Shown here: piece by piece, positions 57,502 to 64,000 of the stretch
Numbering within the stretch: position 1 is the first letter of the stretch
Layout: each line of letters begins with the position of its first letter
Assembly (NCBI GenBank): GCA_030280995.1
Contig: JASXTE010000001.1
Span: forward strand, 29,358,606 to 29,422,605
Direction of reading: 5' to 3'
DNA: 64,000 nucleotides
Source: Hemileia vastatrix
Taxonomy: Eukaryota > Basidiomycota > Pucciniomycetes > Pucciniales > Zaghouaniaceae
Notes under the pieces: generated by a model
What the model was told of the DNA's origin: nothing
Seen by the model: only the letters and a program-made list of their open reading frames with translations
Database searches by the model: none
Program-made: the position numbers and the translations under genes

Positions 57502-57898
57502 TGTTGTCGGTAGTATAGGTTTTCAGTAGAAGGTTTAGGTGATGAGTGAGAAGTAGGAATTCACAACCAAATGTGCAGTTGGGGTGTGTAGATAGAAAAA
57601 AAACTTAAGTGTTTTCCACCAAAATTAAGTATCATGGAGTGAGGAAAGACTTAAGGATGGCATCAGCAATCATAAGTCATGTGACTTTCTTAAAAATCCA
57701 TCATGGATGTGATGAGTTTGGGATCAGGAAGTAGGAACAGAAATTGGGGTATAAGAGGAAGAATAATGCATTATGATGGATTACTTATCCACTAGCACTG
57801 GGGCAAGTGGATAAGAATCTTCCGCAATTAATAATGTCTGATCACGGGAAAAAAATTTTTGATCACTAATGGCCGATCCCTGAACATTTATACCCCCT
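57502..57898. other. Harbinger right subterminal region
   Basis: Non-coding. Contains the inverse subterminal TTCCGCAATTAA near 57819-57830 and the right inverted repeat at 57875-57898. Confidence 0.6.
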
Positions 57899-60647
57899 AA
57901 TATCTGTATGATATGCATTATAAAAGTGTGTAACAACTTCACTTTAATGGCTATCCAACTATCAAATACCATGGACATTAGCAAAACTCTTTCCATCTAC
58001 TTAAACAAAACTTGAAGTTTCTTCCTAAAAAATGGTCTGTTGCTGAGCAGGACACTTTTAAATTTCAAATAAACTAGGTATTACATATATACCTTTGTAT
58101 CTTTTATAAATTATAAAAAATTATTGTGCACGCAATCAAATATTGTGTGGACATGTTAACAAGATACTTTTTTAAAATTTAACTCTTGATTTTAAGTTTC
58201 AAAAAAGTATTTTACTGATGATCAGAAACATGTTTGTGCTAGTGGATGACATAAAGAATCAACAAGGCTGTAAAAGATTCTTTTTTGAAATTAATATATT
58301 TTAAAACCTTTGTAAATCAAGGGTATTAATTTTTTTTCCACCTATATTTGTGCTGGAGTAGTTATTGAGTAATTAATCAATGTTTTACCTAAGAAAAAAA
58401 ATTAAAATACAAATGTGAAGAGATTTGAAGAATTACTATTTTACAACTCCTAAGATTTTCTTAAATTTTATAGATGTTAATGGCCTTAGTGATGAAAATT
58501 CTGATATAACAGTTTTCACATATGTATAAGATAATATTTTCTTTTTCTTTCTAATAATATTATGAGCTTGTTCTTACCAGTTTATCATCTATGATTGGAT
58601 TATTGTTGATTCTTTTGTGCCAAATGCATCTGGAAGAATGCTCTACTTAGATCATAATGATAAAAGGATATTTGGAAGTTCAATATATTTATTATATGCT
58701 AAGAAAATATTACTCTTTGCTTTTAATATATTAAATTACTTAATGTTTTTTTCATAATAATTGTTGGTTTCAATATGATTTCCATTATATTATTATTTTG
58801 TGTACCAAAGGAATCGGACTGATTTATCTACCATGAATGATAATAAATCAATAAAATGAATTTTTCAAATATGAAATTAATTTTTTAAATACAATTAAAA
58901 AAATAGTGGTATCTGGATTTACATGGCAACTAGTACCCTTCTGAGAATCGGCTGATTCTGAGGAAGACACTTTTAAAAAGTATATCAGTAAGTGTATAAG
59001 TCTGTAGAGCATGGGTAGCTCAAAATATCAAAGTGTTCTTTTCAGAAATGGACCATTTCTTAGGTGTACACTAAAGTTTCTGTGCAATAGGATGGAAATG
59101 TTTTGCTAATGTCCATGGTATTTTATTGTTGGCTAACCATAAAAGTGAATGTGTTACAGACTGAGTAAAAAGTGTCCTTTTGAACGGGGGTCCAAGGCTC
59201 AGAAGAACATGTTTGTAATGCATACTATCTAGGTGTTATAAATATACATATATGTCTTTTATGAATTATAAAAGTTTCCTTCTGAGTGTTGTACAGTCCT
59301 TCAGATGGACACTTTTGAATAAGTCTGTAACACATTTAAATTTAATGTTTAACTAATTTTCATGTTCCAAGGCTTTAAAAAGAGCTCATGTGATTTACAG
59401 TAGTTAATGTGTTCACCTGAACATTTGTCCATCGATAAGAAAGAAAAATTTATAAACTTTAATGATAAAATTGTTATGTATAATACCTACATGATATGCA
59501 ATATAAAAGTGTCCTTTTGAGTGTCAGACCCTCCTCCAGAAGGACACTTTTGACCAAGTCTGAAACACTTTTACTTTAATGATTAGCCAACAATCAAATA
59601 CCATGGTCATTGGAAAAATTGTTACCATCCTATTGCAAAGAATCTAAAGTGTCCACCTGGGAAAAGGTCCATTGCTATGAAGGAAAATTTTAAAAGGCAT
59701 ATCATCTTGGTATTAAATATATATATGTATATCTTTTATGCATCATAAAAAATCAGTTTACACCACATAAATATTGTGTGGACTGGTTAATAAGATGCTT
59801 GTTTAAACCCTTCAATTTTAGATTATTGGCTTGCAGAAAGTACTTGACTGATTTTCAGAAAATTATTTGTGCCAGTGTGTGACATGAAGCATCAAAAAGG
59901 CTGTGAAAACTTCAATTGGTACATAAATAGGTTTTTGAACCTTTGAAAAGCAAGGGAAATAATATTTTTTCCCACCTGTATTTGTGCTTGAGTATGTACT
60001 TATTAATCAACCAATCTGTTTCTTGGAAATAATTATTTTAAATAGAAATGTGATTAAATTTGGATCATTATTATTTTATAAATTTTTAATTTTTCTAAAT
60101 CATATTCACGTTAATGGCCTCAGTGAAGAAAATTAAGATATCAAACTTTTCACAAATGTATGGGATAAAATTTTTCTTTTCATAATAAGAATATAATAAG
60201 CTTGTCCTTACCAGTTTATTATCTATAATTGGGGTATTGTTGAATCTTGTGTGCTGAATGCATCTGGTGGAACGCTATACTTTGATCATAATAATAGAAG
60301 GATATTTGGAAGTTCAATATATCTATTATATGTTAGAACATATTTTTCTTAGTTTTTATATTTTTCCATGGCTTAATGCCTTGTTTTTAACCATAATTGT
60401 GTGTTGAAATATTTTTTCAATTATATTATTTTTTTTGAGTTAGTATTCTTTTCACATATAAAGGCATTGACCAGAATGTTCTACCTTGAAGAATGATAAT
60501 TCAATAAAATGCATTTTTCAAAAATGAAATTAATTTTTTAAATACAATTAAAAAAACAGTGGTATCTGGATTTACATGGCACCCAGTGTCCTTCTGAGAA
60601 TTGGCTGATGCTGAGGATGACACTTTTATAAAGCCTATCAGTAAGGG
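57899..60647. repeat. Satellite array, segment 4
   Basis: Resumes the monomer cut by the Harbinger element (AATATCTGTATGATATGC, compare AATACCTATATGATATGC elsewhere). Landmarks at about 58906 and 60553. No gene. Confidence 0.85.
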
Positions 60648-61856
60648 TATCGGCCGGTCATCTAGAAGAATGGAGGAAAAGAAAAGGAAAAAGGACAAGA
60701 GGAGGGAAAAACTATCATATATTATAATTGTGAGTAATAAAAATAAAATATTTGTAGTTTAGAGGAGAGGACGACAAGAGAGCTTTGAAGAGTTGACAAA
60801 AACTGTAAAGACTTATTTAAATTGTAGTATATTATAATTAATAGTTATTATTCAATACGCAACAGTCAATGATAGTAGTAATAGACTTAAAGCAACCTAT
60901 AGTTATTTAGATAGTATTTTAATTAGATATAAAGAACTAATAAAAATAATAAATAAAAGTAATATATTTAAAATATGTTAAGTGAGTGTATAATAAGTGA
61001 TGAACTACCAGAGAGGTTTCTAAAGCCCTTTTATAGGCAAGAGGACCTTCTAGAGCATTCCAAATATAATTACAAAAAGGTAAAATAAAGTGAAAGAAAT
61101 AATTAAAAGAATTTAATTAAAAACAATAAAAAATAAACCTATGATTAAACAAATATCTTTTCCCATTTGAAATTCCTAAAAAAGAATAGAACTAATATAG
61201 CAAATAACTACGTGAACATGGAAAATGAGAACTATGAGAAAAAATTCTAAAGAGGGAATAAAAATAGCTAAAAAATATAATTTAAATAATAGGAATTATT
61301 TTTACGCTTTTAAATATTCTTCATTCAGTATAAGTAAAGGTAATTTAACTATTTTAACTATTCCAAGTAATTTAATGATTAAATTAATTGAAACAATTAA
61401 TTAATTTAATAAAGAAACTTATTTAACATGAGAAAATAAATCTAATCATATTAAATAAAATTTTTTAATTAAGTTAAAAATTTTAGTGATACAATTAAGG
61501 GCCAAGGAAGCGCCAAATACTTATGGATATTATTATATGACGAGTTGTACTTAGTTTATATAAATATTATTATTAAAATTGTAATTACAGTGTAAGTTAA
61601 ATTTACACTTATAATATAATTTTAAATAATTTATTTATACACACAAATTACTCCATGATATTATAGAATATTGTATTTGTTTATGTAATAAAATTTATTT
61701 AATAATAAAATTAAGTATAATAATTATTTTATTTATTGATAAAATATTTATAATTTTATTTTAAAAATTTTTTGTAATTACATAAATTTATTCCTCTATA
61801 TGATTACAGTAATTTATTGTATAAATTACTGGACTCCTGAGATAGCCTGGCTGACA
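60648..61856 (-). repeat. Solo LTR of a B-type gypsy element
   Basis: 1209 bp. In minus orientation it starts TGTCAGCCAGGCTATCTCAGG at 61856 and ends GATGACCGGCCGATA at 60648, with CCTATAAAAGGGCTT near 61027-61041. Flanks AAGGG (60643-60647) and AAGTG (61857-61861) fit a 5-bp duplication; other monomers read GTAAGTGTATAAG here. No internal element is present, as expected after LTR-LTR recombination. Confidence 0.85.
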
Positions 61857-64000
61857 AAGTGTATAAGTATGTGAAAGTTGGGTAGTTGAAATTATTAAAG
61901 TGTCATTCTCAAAAATTGACTATTTCTCAGGTGAAAACTTTAGTTTCTGTGCAATAGGATGGAAAGGGTTTCGCTAATTTCTATGGTATCTGAGTCTTGG
62001 CCAACCATAAAAGTGAAGGTCTTACAGACTTGGTCAAAAGTATCCTTCTGAAGGACAGTCTGACACTCAGAGGGACATTTTTATAATGTATATCATCTAG
62101 GTATTATATGTATGCATATCTTTCTTTTATGCATGATAAAATTTTTCTTCTGAGTGTTGGACCATCCTTCAGAAGGACACTTTTAACCAAGTCTTTAGCA
62201 CCATCAATTTAATGTTTAACCAATTTTCAAGTACCAAAGCTATTAAAAGAGCTCATTTCATTTAAAGTACCTAAACTGTCCTCCTTAAAAATGGTCCATC
62301 ACTGAGAAAGACAATTTTATATATTTTAAAGAAAAAATAGTTATATATAATACCTAGATGATATGCATCACAAAGGTTTCATTCTCAGATACAGACCATC
62401 CTTCAAGTGTATAATTTTGAACAAGTATTGTGTACCTTCAACTTTTTATTTAAAAAAAATCAAATACCAGTACCTTTAAAAGATTTCATGCCATATAATT
62501 ACACATTTCTTATAGTGTCCTCCTGAAAAAAGGCTGTTTCTGAAAAGGGCACTTTAAAAATGCATATCATCTTAGTATTATATGTATGCATTATTAATAA
62601 TCATTTCCACCACATTAAATATTGTGAACAGGTTAAAAAGATACTTTTTTAACACTTTGATTCTAGATTATTGGCTTCCCGAGAGTACTTGAATGATAGT
62701 CAGAAACAATTTTGTGCAACTGGGTGACATAAAGCATAAAAAAGGCTGTGACAGGCCCAATTAATATGTTAATATGTTACTTAAACTATGAAAAGCAAGG
62801 GTATTAGTTATATTTTACCACCTATAGTTGTGCTATATTATCTATTGATTAATCAATCAATCTTTTACCTGGGAAAAGTTATTTAAATTATAAATGTGAA
62901 GAAATTTTGAGCATTATTATTTTACAACTCTATAGATTTTCCTAAATCATATTCATGTTAATGGCCTTAGTGAAGAAAATTCAGATAATAAAGTTTCCAA
63001 ATAAGTATGGGAAAAAATTTTTCTTTTCATAAAAATAATAAAATAAGCTTTTCCTTACCTGTTTATTATCTATGATTGGGGTATTGTTGAATCTTGTGAG
63101 CCAAATGCATCTGGAAGAATTCTATACTTTTATTATAATAATGAAAGGATGTTAGGCAGTTAAATATATTCATTATGTTTTAGGAAATTGTTATTCTAGC
63201 TTTTTATACATTCTGATGGCTTAATTATATGCTTTCAATAATAATTGTGTGTGTGCAATATTCTTTCCATTATATTACTAATATGTGAGCAAGTATTATT
63301 TTTTGTTCCAAATGAATTGGGCAGATTTATTTACCTTAAATAATAATAATTTAATAAAATGCATTTTAAAAATATAGGATCAATATTTTAAAAAAAATTA
63401 AAAAGAAACTGTGTTATCTGGAATTAAATGGCACCAAGTGTATTTATGAGCATTGGCTGAGGCTGAGGAAGACACTTTTATAAAGCATATCAGTAAGTTT
63501 ATAAGTCTATGAAACATGTGTTTTAAGAATTATAAGAGTGTCCTTCTCAGCAAAACTTTATTGCTCAGGTGAACAGTTTAGGTTTGGTGCAAGAAGATGG
63601 CAAGGTATTTGCTAATGTCAATGATATTTGATTGTTTGCTAACCATAAAAATGAAGGATTTATAGACTTCTTCAAAAGTGTCCTTATGAAGGATGGTAAA
63701 ACACTCAGAAGCACTTTTTTATAATGCATATAATCTAGGTATTGTATGTATTAATATGAATTCTTTATGCATTATAAAATTGTCCTTCTGAGTTTCAGAC
63801 TTTCCTTCAGAAGGACACATTTTTCCAAGTCTGTAACACCTTCAATTTAATGTTGAACCAATGTTCAAGTATCAACACTTTAAAAAGCTCATATCATTTA
63901 CAGTACCTAAAGTTTCACCTGAACAACAGTCTATCACTGAGAAAGACACTTTTATAATTTTTTATAGATATAATGGTTATATATTATACCTTGATGATAT
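61857..64000. repeat. Satellite array, segment 5
   Basis: Continues to the window edge; landmark at about 63408. After subtracting the solo LTR the spacing from 60553 is about 1641. No gene. Confidence 0.85.

Larger units (their letters stand above)
47901..57898. mobile_element. PIF/Harbinger element, 10 kb, with transposase, Myb-like and TET/JBP-like genes
   Basis: Inverted termini: left AGGGGGTATCAATGTTCAGG, right (inverse) AGGGGGTATAAATGTTCAGG, about 24 bp with one mismatch, plus a shared subterminal TTAATTGCGGA (47934 and, inverse, near 57820). Both ends are flanked by TAATA-like satellite sequence; intact monomers read ATATAATACC here, so a short target duplication (3 bp in a TAA/AAT register, or longer) is likely. 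Contents: Myb/SANT-like gene on plus, TET/JBP-like gene and HARBI1-like transposase on minus, and several tandem arrays. Confidence 0.85.

Overview
The window is eukaryotic, strongly A+T-rich repeat DNA, most likely from a large transposon-filled fungal genome. A rust fungus (Pucciniales) is my best guess. The reasons are Ty3/gypsy chromoviruses of a type I recall from rust genomes, a PIF/Harbinger element with a Myb/SANT-like partner gene, a TET/JBP-like dioxygenase, and introns of about 55-65 bp. I see no host housekeeping gene, tRNA or rRNA. The organism call is from memory and protein flavour, not from a search.

Layout. 1-3109: 5' part of a minus-strand chromovirus (A1), its LTR at 2336-3109. 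It sits in a CACTA-like element end (3110-3958), which itself interrupts the reverse transcriptase of an older minus-strand gypsy element (B1, 3959-8893 plus 18295-18613). The 5' LTR of B1 is split by a complete related element, B2 (8894-18294). 18614-23540: an LTR remnant, featureless A+T-rich DNA, a second CACTA-like end (20931) and a 200-bp Harbinger MITE (22899-23100). From about 23540 to the right edge: a tandem satellite with a monomer of about 1.65 kb, rich in short inverted repeats. It is broken by four insertions: chromovirus A2 (26159-35039), gypsy element B3 (36095-45236), a 10-kb PIF/Harbinger element (47901-57898) and a solo LTR (60648-61856). When these are subtracted the satellite phase is kept. 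Three of the four insertions show or suggest 5-bp target duplications; the Harbinger element is flanked by TAATA on both sides.

Main biology. (1) The Harbinger element carries inside one pair of inverted repeats a HARBI1-type transposase, a Myb/SANT-like gene and a broken TET/JBP-like 2OG-Fe(II) dioxygenase, plus three internal tandem arrays and a C-rich/G-rich inverted structure. (2) Chromovirus A2 has, between pol and the 3' LTR, a spliced antisense gene with a cysteine pattern matching a Zn(II)2Cys6 cluster. (3) The B family has an unusual organisation: a small spliced ORF1 whose stop codon overlaps the start of Gag-Pol (ATGGTAA or ATGGTGA), seen in all three copies. B3 is the youngest and nearly intact: LTRs of equal length (1137 bp) and only two nonsense codons in Gag-Pol. 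Most other copies are full of stops, many of them TGA where an arginine CGA is expected, as if CpG cytosines had been deaminated.
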